This document shows positions 1 through 8,068 of a stretch of DNA of 11,647 nucleotides, in pieces (within the stretch, counting starts at the first letter, position 1; each line of letters starts with the position of its first letter). The DNA lies in the NCBI GenBank assembly GCA_036939975.1, contig JALLPB010001023.1, positions 1-11,647 of the forward strand, read 5' to 3'. Made by a program: the position numbers and the translations under genes. This DNA is from Cyclostephanos tholiformis. Lineage: Eukaryota > Bacillariophyta > Thalassiosirophyceae > Thalassiosirales > Thalassiosiraceae. The notes under the pieces are model-generated. The model was given only the letters and a program-made list of their open reading frames with translations. It had not been told where the DNA came from and did not search any database.

Positions 1-91
1 GTCTGGCCTTATGCCGGGCACGCCAAAAGTACGTAAATACAGTACATTTGTAAATGGCTTACGTCAGTACGCAAGAGCAACATCACCAATT

Positions 92-523
92 TCAACCATA
101 TCCATCATAGGTAGGTCTGAAGAAAAAGGGACGACTGTTGCATGACGACCACTGGTGGCTGACTGTGCAGTCAGAGCCTGCAACCGCCGTATTGGCATGA
201 GAGTCCAATTCGGTTACATGGAGGCCACTGTGACTTCCCATTGAGGTGCCCCCAATGGTAGCAGCCAGCACCGAGGTGCACACCACAGAACAAAGAGATG
301 CTTTATCCCCATCAGCCAGTGGCATTACATGATGGGGATTGCGATGTCCTCAGGCCTTATCCTTCATCTTAAGGATTCCCGTGAGCTTAAGCATTGAAAC
401 ATTAGCACGCTCAATCATCACCTCAGGGGCAACAACCACTGCTGATCCAACAACAGCACCAACACACGCAGCACGCGGGGAAGCATTCCCCCCCTCCAAA
501 AAAGGTGGAGTTGTCGCGATTTA
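92..523 (-). pseudogene. Decayed Ty1/copia-like retrotransposon fragment (gag end / protease)
   Basis: Read on the minus strand, residues encoded around 180-225 give LHVTELDSHANTAVAGSDC. This closely resembles the protease signature of copia-type polyproteins known from diatoms (an E-L-D-S-H-A core followed by a Gly and Cys a few residues later). The catalytic Asp codon is at 203-205. The same frame continues upstream to about 523 with one in-frame TGA at 350-352. Downstream it meets a stop just left of 92 and then several more towards position 1. No reverse transcriptase, integrase or LTR is visible, so this is a fragment, perhaps continuing beyond the left edge. The call rests on the short protease motif alone; the flanking residues are not diagnostic. 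Confidence 0.5.
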
Positions 524-923
524 CTAACGGATATGATGTCTTTTCTCACTCCATGGAAACTCCGACGAAGATTGTTCTTAGTAATATTGAGCCATTTACT
601 TCATGCGACACAATGTACTAATTCCCACAAAGGCTTTCATCATTGAGTCGTACTATAGTAGGAGTAAACATGTAGGAGTAAGAGATACTCCTACGTCGAG
701 TAAAATTTCAACGATAGATTGTTAGACCTACGATATCCTCCATAGGCTATGATACACATGGAAATTGAGATTTCAAGAAGGATACAAAAATATCTATCGA
801 AGATGGTAAACCATATCAGACACAAACCCCCCACACAAACGCTCCAGCCAATCCAACGCTGAATAGAAATCACAGAATCAACTTGCGAATTACGTTCGCA
901 ATTGCCCCCTTTTCCAGCCACAA
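524..923. other. Non-coding spacer with GTAGGAGTA repeat and inverted repeat
   Basis: I see no supportable gene here. The 9-mer GTAGGAGTA occurs at 658-666 and again at 672-680. Its exact reverse complement lies at 686-694, so 672-694 forms a perfect 9-bp stem with a 5-base loop. The spacer ends at the start codon of the 548-residue protein gene and presumably carries its promoter, but no TATA-like or other element can be named with confidence. Confidence 0.5.
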
Positions 924-2570
924 ATGATCGCTCAACGATTGCCACCTTTAGAAGGGGTTTACGATCCACCCGAGAAGGCTTTAACCCAAATCCGTCACGA
1001 CACAAATCTTCCACCCATAATGATGCACATTGTCCGACATCAATCCTTTGGTAGCTGTTATTCGACGCGATCCGTTGTTTCGAGTGCGACGGGATTATCG
1101 ACGAAGTCCCATCGGCGATGCCATGTCGAGGTCGGCTCAATTCTTTTTGGCAACCCGGGCGGATGTTTCGAACACACCACGGAATCTGTCGAAACATTCG
1201 CGAAGAATCGCCGTGCCATCAGGTCGCGTCAAGGGAGCATTCATACTACAGACAGGTGGCATTGCACCGGTTCTGAACAGTTTCCATCGAAATCTCATAT
1301 TAGTCGCATGTGCGTGCCGAGCGACGTTACTTTGGGGTCTGCTGCAAGCACGGTCAAGAAAGGAAAAGGCAAACATCAAGGGGGTATTCTTGACCATGCA
1401 CGTGAGGTGGATTTGATTCGTCAGTTATCCTTTTCTCCTAGTGTTTCCAAGAAGTCATCGAGCCCTGTCGAAGAGGTGGCATCCTCTTTAGATGGTGTGC
1501 TGCTCAATGAGACTTCGCAATGTGATCGTTCTGCTCTTGATGTGCCACTTGATTTTGAAAAGGAGGAAGACGAAATTCTGCCAGCACCTACGTCGCCACC
1601 ACTTCTTCCGATGATTATGAGGCTAAAACTTTTGGAAATTCCTGTTTTGTCAAATCAAGATACGCGCAACCGTAGCCGTACACAGTCGGCATCAGTTTCT
1701 GAGATGAGTGAAAGCTTCATCGATGAGTTGGGAGATATTGGGAACGATGCATCGTTTCATTCGAGCGGAGAAGAATTCAATGAGGTCACAGAGGAGAAAT
1801 CTCTCATCACGATAGATTACCAAACGAGTTCAGCCCTTATCTTGGCGCGTCGACCAGCAAGTTGTTTACAGAGCCGTGACCGAACTCCAACCTTTGCGTC
1901 TGACCAGAGCTCGTATGTTTCTCCTTGCTCGTCTTGTGATATCACACTCAACCATTTTGGAGAAGGGGAAGAAACCGAAGACCAAGATGATGTTGTAAAT
2001 TGTGAACATATGTTTGGTCACAACACTGTTTTCCATTTCTTTGCCAAAGATGTTAATTGCAACGCTCCTAGCTATGATAGGGATAATGACGTAACGGACG
2101 TAGAAGTACTTCGGCCCAGACTTAACTCAGAGACTCTGAGACGATGGAACATATTCTGCGAGGAAGAAGAATCTAAGAAGGAAATCATCACAAAGAATCA
2201 GCTCATTTTTAGGGGCACTATATATCCGAACAAGTCGAAGGATATTTTGTCGCCCGAACGAGAAAAAACCAGTTTGGATATTCAAGACGACGAGAACAAC
2301 TCGGTCAAAGAATTAGGTTTACCACTTGCTCGGTCATTTTTTTCTTATACAAATAGTTACTCTTCGTTAAGAACCTTTAGTCAATCGATCAACGACGAGG
2401 ATGGTGAGATTTCTGATCTCGACTTTGACATGGGTTTCACTAGCCCTGATTCACTCGTGACGAGCTCATCGATAGATGGAGTTGAATTGAATATGAGCCA
2501 CAAAAGAAACCGAATCTACAGTCTGCTTGGAATATCGTCACGACTGTTGAGGCGATCCAAATCTGTCTGA
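924..2570 (+). CDS. Hypothetical Ser-rich acidic protein, 548 aa, probably disordered
   Basis: This is an uninterrupted frame of 548 codons ending in TGA. The proposed ATG has A at -3 (ACAAATGA), a favourable eukaryotic start context. I do not recognise a family. The N-terminal 150 residues are mixed and basic (His/Arg/Ser-rich). From about residue 150 onward the protein is Ser-rich and acidic, with short charged clusters such as EKEEDE and EEEESKKE. The last ~20 residues are basic (SRLLRRSKSV). Several RxxS-type sites (RRPAS, RSRTQS, RRSKS) could be targets of basophilic kinases, but that is inference. No membrane segment, signal peptide or catalytic motif is seen. A second frame is also open at 1030-1416, so the first ~150 codons are less certain than the rest; an upstream exon or a later start cannot be excluded. 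It converges on the membrane-protein gene, with about 150 bp between the two stop codons. Confidence 0.65.
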   Translation: MIAQRLPPLEGVYDPPEKALTQIRHDTNLPPIMMHIVRHQSFGSCYSTRSVVSSATGLSTKSHRRCHVEVGSILFGNPGGCFEHTTESVETFAKNRRAIRSRQGSIHTTDRWHCTGSEQFPSKSHISRMCVPSDVTLGSAASTVKKGKGKHQGGILDHAREVDLIRQLSFSPSVSKKSSSPVEEVASSLDGVLLNETSQCDRSALDVPLDFEKEEDEILPAPTSPPLLPMIMRLKLLEIPVLSNQDTRNRSRTQSASVSEMSESFIDELGDIGNDASFHSSGEEFNEVTEEKSLITIDYQTSSALILARRPASCLQSRDRTPTFASDQSSYVSPCSSCDITLNHFGEGEETEDQDDVVNCEHMFGHNTVFHFFAKDVNCNAPSYDRDNDVTDVEVLRPRLNSETLRRWNIFCEEEESKKEIITKNQLIFRGTIYPNKSKDILSPEREKTSLDIQDDENNSVKELGLPLARSFFSYTNSYSSLRTFSQSINDEDGEISDLDFDMGFTSPDSLVTSSSIDGVELNMSHKRNRIYSLLGISSRLLRRSKSV

Positions 2571-2722
2571 TTATTTCTTTTCCTTGTCAACACACAAATC
2601 TTCCTTTCATACGTGTGCATAATTGGTAAACATTCTAGGAGAACCATTCACGGGCGTATCCAAGGGTTTGGAAATTTTCAACCCCATATACATTCATCAT
2701 CGCTTCTATGGTAGTGAGGGCA
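2571..2722. other. Convergent intergenic spacer
   Basis: This 152-bp gap separates the stop codons of two convergent genes. It is AT-richer than the flanking coding sequence and should hold both 3' ends. I see no clear hairpin or polyadenylation signal that can be assigned. Confidence 0.4.
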
Positions 2723-4150
2723 TTATCTGCTGCATATATTCGATTCGTTATCTTCAGTTAGCACAACAGCAGCAGAAGGTCCATTTTCTACGTCGCTCAC
2801 TTTGAAAGGCATCGACTTAATTAACGAATTTTCATCGATAGTTTCATCAGCTTTCTTTTTGATTGTTTCGTACTGATTTGACCCATTGTTTTGATCAGGC
2901 ATTTCATTTAGTGCTGAACCAGTTCGACCACTTTCTCTGTCGTGTTCTGGATCAACATAGACATTATTTGTCTCACTACCCGTCAACACAGCAAGACAAA
3001 TTTCCTCCCTCTTCTCTTCCTCCTCGCCCCGCAGATGTCCCCTCTCCTCAGGTTCTGGGGATGGGAAGACACGTATTTCATCACCTTTCCGGGCTACTTG
3101 CACAAGAAAAGAGGCCACTTCGTCATTCGCCACCATGTCCTTATCGACCTCATTCATCAGTTGTAGAATTGTTATTACAAAAATCAACACGCCGGCATTT
3201 GACATAATTGTGTATAGATGTTCTCCGAACATTTGGCCAACTCCCATTGCCTGAGGATCAACGAGGATAAAAATTAATTGGGTAGAAGCCAGGACTTTTG
3301 GAGACGATTCCATTACAAATGATGAGTCCAGAGGACACTCACGAGAGTACCAAAAAATGGGTAAAACCATGGGCTGAATAATCAAAATTGATTTTCAGAG
3401 GAGTTAGATTGTAACTGAAGATCATTTTTACACAATAACGGCACACTCACTTGCAAATTGATGAGTGCACAACCATAGATGATTCGGTGCCATATCTGAG
3501 TCATCACAATGGAGGGAGTAATAATTCAGAAACATCACGGCAGAGCTGCTAGCACGCAGGAACAAGAGAGCTTGTCGCACTCACCGCCACAACATGATTG
3601 ATAAGTAAAACGATACCAAAGTCAGCACGGCAGTTGGAATCAGACTGAGTAAAAGATGAACATCGCTTAAATCCTGCATGATGCCATAACAACAGTTCAT
3701 GTTAGATTGATAAATTACAATATGGTTCTAAATGTATCGAAAGAAAATCGCCGAAACTCACCTTATTTCCATTGAACAAAATCCACCAGCCGGCTACTCC
3801 AGCCAGATCATCTTCATCGGCAAGAATGCTGTGAGAAAAAACGAACAAAAATAAATAGATCAACGAATCTGTGCCAGCGAGCATAACAATCGTACCTTCA
3901 GCGATATGTTCACTCGAGAATAGGTCGAAGTTGACTATAAGTCCCATCGCTAAGAGAACCGTCGCCAACGAACGAATGCTATTTCGTAACATGCAAGACA
4001 TGAAGGCCGTGTTGTTCACTCGGACGCCTTCATCGAAGTACATTCCACAGAAATTAACAGATCTGCGTTTGTGGACCAGATAGGTAATCTCGAAAATTAC
4101 GACTAGCAGTATGGGAACTTCCAAAGTTCTTGGGGAAGATATGCGAAACG

Positions 4151-4193
<43 letters not shown>

Positions 4194-4567
4194 GTAGGGA
4201 GGAATAATGGATAAATAGTTTCAAGCGGAGGGCTAAAGAGATGCAACCCCGAAATTAAGTACGTCTCTTAAAAATCTCACTGGAGGACGAAGACGGCCTT
4301 GATGAAAATATCAATATTGCTCTTGCTCCCGTCGACCCAAACGTCGTATATCCTCCCAGTCGCGGCCAACGTCGCATTCTCCAGTGCCAGTACGAACAAG
4401 GCGATGGGGAAGAGCACGCGCACGCTGAAGAACGATTTGTAATGTAGTCTGCTACGACCGAGGATGACGGCGGCTCCGGCGGTACAAAGGCTGACCACGC
4501 ACAGGATGGAGAATCCCGCGATTAGGCCGGCGGATGGGGCGCCCTGGGATGCGTCGACGAAGGTCAT
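2723..4567 (-). CDS. Polytopic (about 7-TM) membrane protein, six exons, 448 aa
   Basis: Spliced model on the minus strand: exons 4567-4281, 4128-3762, 3673-3585, 3495-3451, 3373-3343 and 3250-2723. Introns are 152, 88, 89, 77 and 92 nt. Donors are GTGAGA once and GTGAGT four times; acceptors are AAG once and CAG four times. All phases agree and the joined frame is 448 codons plus TAA. Hydrophobic segments lie near residues 13-37, 46-69, 86-113, 147-163, 175-198, 225-246 and 289-305. A weakly hydrophobic stretch at 253-281 could be an eighth or alternative segment. Between TM3 and TM4 is a basic loop followed by NFCGMYFDEG. The C-terminal ~140 residues are hydrophilic and acidic with Glu-rich and Lys-rich runs, so probably a soluble tail. 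NPWFY at 263-267 matches the NPxxY pattern known from GPCR TM7, but its position relative to my predicted segments is uncertain. I do not recognise a named family. The membrane topology is well supported; the function is unknown. Confidence 0.75.
4153..4190. repeat. (AG)19 dinucleotide microsatellite inside an intron
   Basis: The plus strand reads 19 uninterrupted AG units. On the sense (minus) strand of the membrane-protein gene this is (CT)19, placed 24-61 nt upstream of the acceptor of intron 1. It therefore lies where a polypyrimidine tract would be expected. Confidence 0.95.
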
Positions 4568-4839
4568 TCTCTCTCGAGAGATAGAACGAGCTTTTTTGAA
4601 GTGCCAGAAAGCAGAGAGAATAGTAAGTATCGTACTACCTACTACCAGAGAGCGAGAGAGGTTGCAACGTATCGTAAGTAGGTATGGTACCTAATCTATT
4701 TCTACTTATCTACGTATTTTATCTACTTAGATACCGCACAAAACACGGGGAAGACGCGACCTACCATACTTCCCTCCCGTCACCATGACGGATGTACATA
4801 CGAATTAAAATTATATGGTAGGCGGAGGCGCATAATACC
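4568..4839 (-). promoter_or_regulatory. Upstream region of the membrane-protein gene
   Basis: This is the 5' flank of the 7-TM gene. TCTCTCGAGAGA at 4570-4581 is a perfect 12-bp palindrome just before the start codon. Further out are GA-rich patches (4612-4660), several GTAGGTA/TACCTAC-type words, and a direct repeat of TATCTAC around 4708-4727. No TATA box or known factor site can be named. Calling it a promoter region follows from its position only. Confidence 0.4.
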
Positions 4840-4987
4840 ATGATTAGCGCCGCGTCAGTAGGACCCCCCGCCCCCTCTCGGTCGCGTCAATCGTCGTCGG
4901 ATTTTCGACGACGCATCTTCTTTCCATCATTCGATCGCCGACCCCGTCGTTGGGCGGTAGTCGCGGTCGCGTCGTCCTCTCCTCAGA

Positions 4988-5019
4988 CCCCCCCCCCCCT
5001 CCCCTCCCACCCTCCCCCC
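4988..5019 (-). repeat. C-rich tract with G-quadruplex potential on the minus strand
   Basis: The plus strand is almost pure C with single T or A breaks and begins with 12 consecutive C. The minus strand therefore carries five runs of three or more G separated by single bases, which meets the usual pattern for an intramolecular G-quadruplex; the plus strand could form an i-motif. The structure itself is inferred. Confidence 0.7.
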
Positions 5020-5774
5020 GCCGGTCGATGCATCGGCACGCCTTCGTATCGAGTCATCGGCCCCCGTCGAATACAGGCACACTATGTGGACGGAGCGATG
5101 ATATCGGAAACGAACTACCGCCAGGGGTCGTGTTCGTGTGGGAAAGGTCAAACCTGGACCTGTGCGGTAATCCCGATACGGCCCGACGCGCGATTGTGGT
5201 GCCGGGGGATGACGATGCGAGACCAAGACGACTGGGACGACGACGACGAAGCGACGACGACGAGGGCATCCCGCCGCCGAGGCGGGACGTCATGTTCGAA
5301 TTGGACGCCGTCGATGACGGACGCGCTCGCTCGGATCGATGTAGCCGATGCCCGCGCGCCGCCGCCGGTACTTATCGCGTCGAACGAGCGCGTGACCCCG
5401 ACGATACGCATATGGCACGACGAGCACGAGATCGTGGGATGGATGACGATCGAAAAATTCCTTAGGCACGGAGGGCGCCGATGGATTGTGGAGGGATAGG
5501 CCGTGCGGCGATGGTCGTTTCCTCGATGCGACGATGGGAGGACGATGGAGATTTCCGAGAAGGCGCGTACCGCAACAACATCGAGCTACGCTCGATGTTG
5601 GAGGCGGGGGAACGACGACGCCGGGTCGACGGACGCGACGCATCGCCGTTTGTGGTGGCAACCGGTAGTCTTCCCCGACGGGGATACTGGACAATCGTGT
5701 CAGACGCGGACGCCCGCCGCTCGGGTCGAGGTTACACAATAGGCGGGATCGAGTCGTCGGTATTCGAATCATAC

Positions 5775-5814
5775 CCCCGCGATCGTCGCGGGGATAAGTG
5801 GGGGGGGGGGGGGG
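5775..5814. repeat. 8-bp hairpin followed by a G15 run
   Basis: CCCCGCGA (5775-5782) and TCGCGGGG (5786-5793) form a perfect 8-bp stem with a TCG loop. Six bases later there is a run of 15 G (5800-5814). Such a run is prone to length errors in both replication and sequencing, so reading frames that cross it should be treated with care. Confidence 0.85.
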
Positions 5815-6261
5815 AATACGAAAAAGGAGAAGAACGATGACTGCGACGGTCGAGACGACGAGACGATGGGCCGATCCTAGCGATCTCTTCCACCGCACTG
5901 TAGAACGCCGTTCGACGATCGACGATCGATGGCGGTCGTAGTAGGATCGAGTTCGCGGTCCGCGATGGACGCGGCGGCAGCGTTGTTAACCGAATATCGA
6001 TCCCCGTCGCTTTGCAACGCCCGATGACGGACTGATCAATCCGTCCAGGGGCCGAGACGTACTCGGGAGCGTACATCGCGCGCCGTGGTACCGGGAAGCA
6101 CGATATCGGGAGGCTGCGTGCTCGGCGAATGCCATCGGCGCCGTGTTTTGCGAGTACGACAACTTCCCGTCGTGGACGTTGGGGGTTGGTGGATCGCATC
6201 TTGGAGGCGGCATGCGAGGTGAGGGGTGGAATTCGTGGGGTGGTGGTGGATTGATATACAT

Positions 6262-6282
6262 GGAGGGAGGGAGGGGGGGTGG
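6262..6282 (+). repeat. GGGA-type tract with G-quadruplex potential
   Basis: The plus strand reads GGAGGGAGGGAGGGGGGGTGG, with four or more G-runs separated by single bases. It lies in a broader G-rich stretch (6180-6290) of GGTGG and GGGG words. Quadruplex formation is inferred from the pattern only. Confidence 0.6.
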
Positions 6283-6481
6283 TCGAGCGAAAGGAATGAT
6301 AGAGGGTCATCATCGAGAATACTACATGCCTTTAACCACCCTTGGACCGACGATTTGTGATGCTATTATAAATATGCGTTCGATGCCTGATGCACTTTCG
6401 TTTACAAATTTCACTCGGAGATTTTTTTTTTCATCGTTACCCTGTCATAAGTGCCACACCCAGGAAAAAAAAGAAAAAAGT

Positions 6482-7099
6482 TCAATTCCCCCCCAGACAT
6501 GAAAACGAAGAAAGCCTCTCCCTCTCGAGTAGGAGTATTCGCGATGCCTCCTTCTCCGCCATGGCCGCGGCACGCATCTGCCCCGTGATGTCGTCGTATT
6601 CGTATCCCGCCGCCGCCGCCGACGACGACGACGCCATCGATGACATCCCCGCCCCCCCGGCGCATATCGAGCATGATACGTATATCGGCCAACCGACCAA
6701 TCGCGCGAGCCTCTCGGACGCACGTCGACCTAGGATCATGTCGTCCTCGGACGTACCGCCAAGGAGCAGCGTGGAGGAAACGGTCGACGCCGACGTCCCC
6801 CCCCGACGCATCGTCGACGATGTCGCGGGAGGCATGGACAGCGAGAGCGGTCCCATGGAAGGCATGCCGCAACCGACCGCGGACGAAATCCCAACACCAT
6901 CATCGTCATCGTCATCGTCGATGATCTCCTCGATGCTCCCCCAGCCGAACCAAACCACCGCCGATCGTCCACGCACAGTCACGGTGCCCACGATACCGAA
7001 CGATGACTTTTCGAGGAGGGGGACGCAGAACGGTATGATCCTGACGTCGTCGTTATCGACGACTGGATGTAACATGATTATTTTATCCGCGTACTCCAT
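6482..7099 (-). CDS. PSMG4: Proteasome assembly chaperone 4 (PAC4/PSMG4)-like protein, 205 aa
   Basis: PAC4 pairs with PAC3 to help assemble the alpha ring of the 20S proteasome in the cytosol and nucleus. The order of motifs matches the PAC4 family. A beta-rich start (residues 19-43) is followed by GRSAVVWFGWG (44-54), the counterpart of the hydrophobic strand ending in W-V-G. Then come MGPLSLSMP (82-90), VSSTLLLGGTSEDD (107-120), and RASERLARLVG leading into the strand PIYVSCS (126-144). A C-terminal helix spans about 175-196. At 205 residues it is longer than the roughly 120-residue animal protein. The excess is an Asp run (61-67), a Gly/Ser/Thr-rich loop (91-106) and a Ser/Ala-rich loop (147-166). 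The ATG at 7099 has A at -3 and G at +4. The frame is also open upstream, with a possible acceptor AACAG near 7131, so a short 5' exon is possible. Codons favour G or C at third positions, like the surrounding block. The gene lies head-to-head with the membrane-protein gene at 7369. Confidence 0.75.
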   Translation of the reverse strand: MEYADKIIMLHPVVDNDDVRIIPFCVPLLEKSSFGIVGTVTVRGRSAVVWFGWGSIEEIIDDDDDDDGVGISSAVGCGMPSMGPLSLSMPPATSSTMRRGGTSASTVSSTLLLGGTSEDDMILGRRASERLARLVGWPIYVSCSICAGGAGMSSMASSSSAAAAGYEYDDITGQMRAAAMAEKEASRILLLERERLSSFSCLGGN

Positions 7100-7368
7100 G
7101 TTCTTGGGCCGCCGGAACCTCACCACCGTGCTGTTAAAAATTTTGGCGCGCCTCGCTCATCAACATATGGTAAGTACCATAGTGCGTAAGTAGTAGGTAG
7201 GTAGGTAGGTAGGTAGGTAGGTACCTAGGTACGCAAAGGGCAAATTATGGCGCGCCCGGTTGGCGGGAGAATCGAGCACAGATCATCTTTCCCGCCACGC
7301 CACGCCCGGCAGCTCCTCGCGCCGATCTTCAGAATCTCTACAGGGGCGAGTGGGGGTCGCAAACAACG
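7100..7368. promoter_or_regulatory. Shared upstream region of two divergent genes
   Basis: Only 269 bp separate the divergent start codons, so the two genes probably share a promoter region. It contains GGCGCGCC twice (7145-7152 and 7250-7257). There is also an inverted repeat TATGGTA-AG-TACCATA (7166-7181), a (TAGG)n microsatellite, and the 12-bp palindrome GTACCTAGGTAC (7221-7232). Which, if any, are protein-binding sites is unknown. If the chaperone gene has an upstream exon, part of this stretch would be transcribed. Confidence 0.5.
7194..7223. repeat. (TAGG)7.5 tetranucleotide microsatellite
   Basis: There are seven perfect TAGG units plus TA, running directly into the palindrome GTACCTAGGTAC. 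It lies between the two divergent genes. Confidence 0.95.
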
Positions 7369-8068
7369 ATGACATCGCCGCTCCGATTACTAACACTGCC
7401 AATGCTTCCGCGACGAGCGCCGACGAATCTCGCCCACACCGGCGGCACCAGCAGGTCGCCGTCGAAGATGCGTCAATCGTCGTCGTCGTCGTCGTCGTCG
7501 TCTCCGCCGCCACTCGTTCGACAACCTTATTCCGCCGTCCACCACCATCCGTCGTCTTCGTCCTCGTCATTTTCGAGAATGGTCGTCGTCGTGCCAATCC
7601 CAACAACAGCGACTCGACGATCATTGGCGTCGAGTACCAACAACGACGTCGGGAGGAGGAGGGGGGGGGAATTGATCTACGGACTTCGTCCGCCCGATTA
7701 CACGATCCTGCCGCCGATACGTCCGTCGCCTCCCCCCCCCCCGGCCAAGCCTGGATTCTTCCGCAGGTACCTGTGGGGACTAACGATGATCGCGTCGGCC
7801 GCAACCGTTGGTTACTTTTACGTCAACAACAAGAACGACAATTACGAGTATTGGTGAGTTTGAGGCTTCGACGACAATACGGCAGGATGGCACCACGCAC
7901 GCCCTCGACCTCGACGAACCCACCCTTCTCCTCCCCCCGTTCCAACCGGCTCTTTTTTTGTTGTTTTTCGCCTCGGCGTCCAATTTTCTCAGGAGGGCCA
8001 TGCAGAGCGGTGAGGCGCTGCGAATCGACGACGACGACGACGAGGATGATGACGATGACGAGGAATAG
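7369..8068 (+). CDS. Small single-pass membrane protein, possibly mitochondrial, two exons, 186 aa
   Basis: Spliced model: 7369-7853 and 7993-8068. The 139-nt intron has donor GTGAGT and acceptor CTCAG preceded by a T-rich tract; phase 2 is restored as a Trp codon. The ATG has A at -3. The N-terminal ~100 residues are Arg/Ser/Thr/Pro-rich with almost no acidic residues and a (TCG)n-encoded Ser run near 37-45, which is compatible with an organelle presequence. A Pro-rich stretch leads to KPGFFRRY and one membrane segment at about 135-152, then NNKNDNYEYWRAMQSGEAL and a tail of almost only Asp and Glu (about 174-186). I do not recognise the family. In an alternative model a GTGAGG donor at 8010 would make exon 2 only 17 nt. 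It would join in phase to 8167-8264, replacing the acidic tail with ATNFAGSMVFRAGQVVEHSL and 12 more residues (199 aa in total). I cannot choose between the two 3' ends. Confidence 0.6.

Larger units (their letters stand above)
4840..6340. other. GC/CpG-rich tract, open in many frames, gene content unresolved
   Basis: Composition changes sharply near 4840 to a GC-rich sequence full of CGA, GAC and CG steps. Long open frames overlap on both strands. On the plus strand these are 4840-5499 (219 codons), 4950-5465 and 5481-5840; on the minus strand 5898-5290 and 6313-5732. Parts of several plus frames have natural-looking mixed codon use, for example the segment giving HDEHEIVGWMTIEKF near 5420-5460 and that giving YRNNIELRSMLEAG near 5565-5605. 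They switch frame near 5310-5330 and 5500 without convincing GT-AG introns. The minus frame giving AMYAPEYVSAPGRID near 6030-6090 looks equally plausible. I recognise no domain in any of them. It could be a gene with unresolved exons, a decayed gene, a gene with homopolymer sequencing errors, or non-coding GC-rich DNA. Confidence 0.4.

Noticed and set aside
672..694. Stem-loop as a bacterial-type terminator
   Set aside because: No T-run follows, and the introns and plastid-targeting leader show that the DNA is eukaryotic.
691..1197. 168-codon minus-strand frame
   Set aside because: It is antisense to the start of the 548-residue gene, has no recognisable motif, and is best explained as a chance frame.
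2723..3385. 220-codon minus frame as a stand-alone gene
   Set aside because: Its first 45 codons are exon 5 in the wrong frame plus intron 5. Splicing at 3251/3342 joins the rest to the upstream membrane segments.
6390..7193. 267-codon plus-strand frame
   Set aside because: It lies antisense to the PAC4-like gene, whose motifs are recognisable on the minus strand. The plus frame is low-complexity Asp/Ser/Pro and explained by GC-rich mirror codons.
7145..7257. Two GGCGCGCC words as borders of an insertion
   Set aside because: The bases around them differ and there is no target duplication. The word is easily formed by chance in GC-rich DNA and also occurs in part within the FNR coding region.
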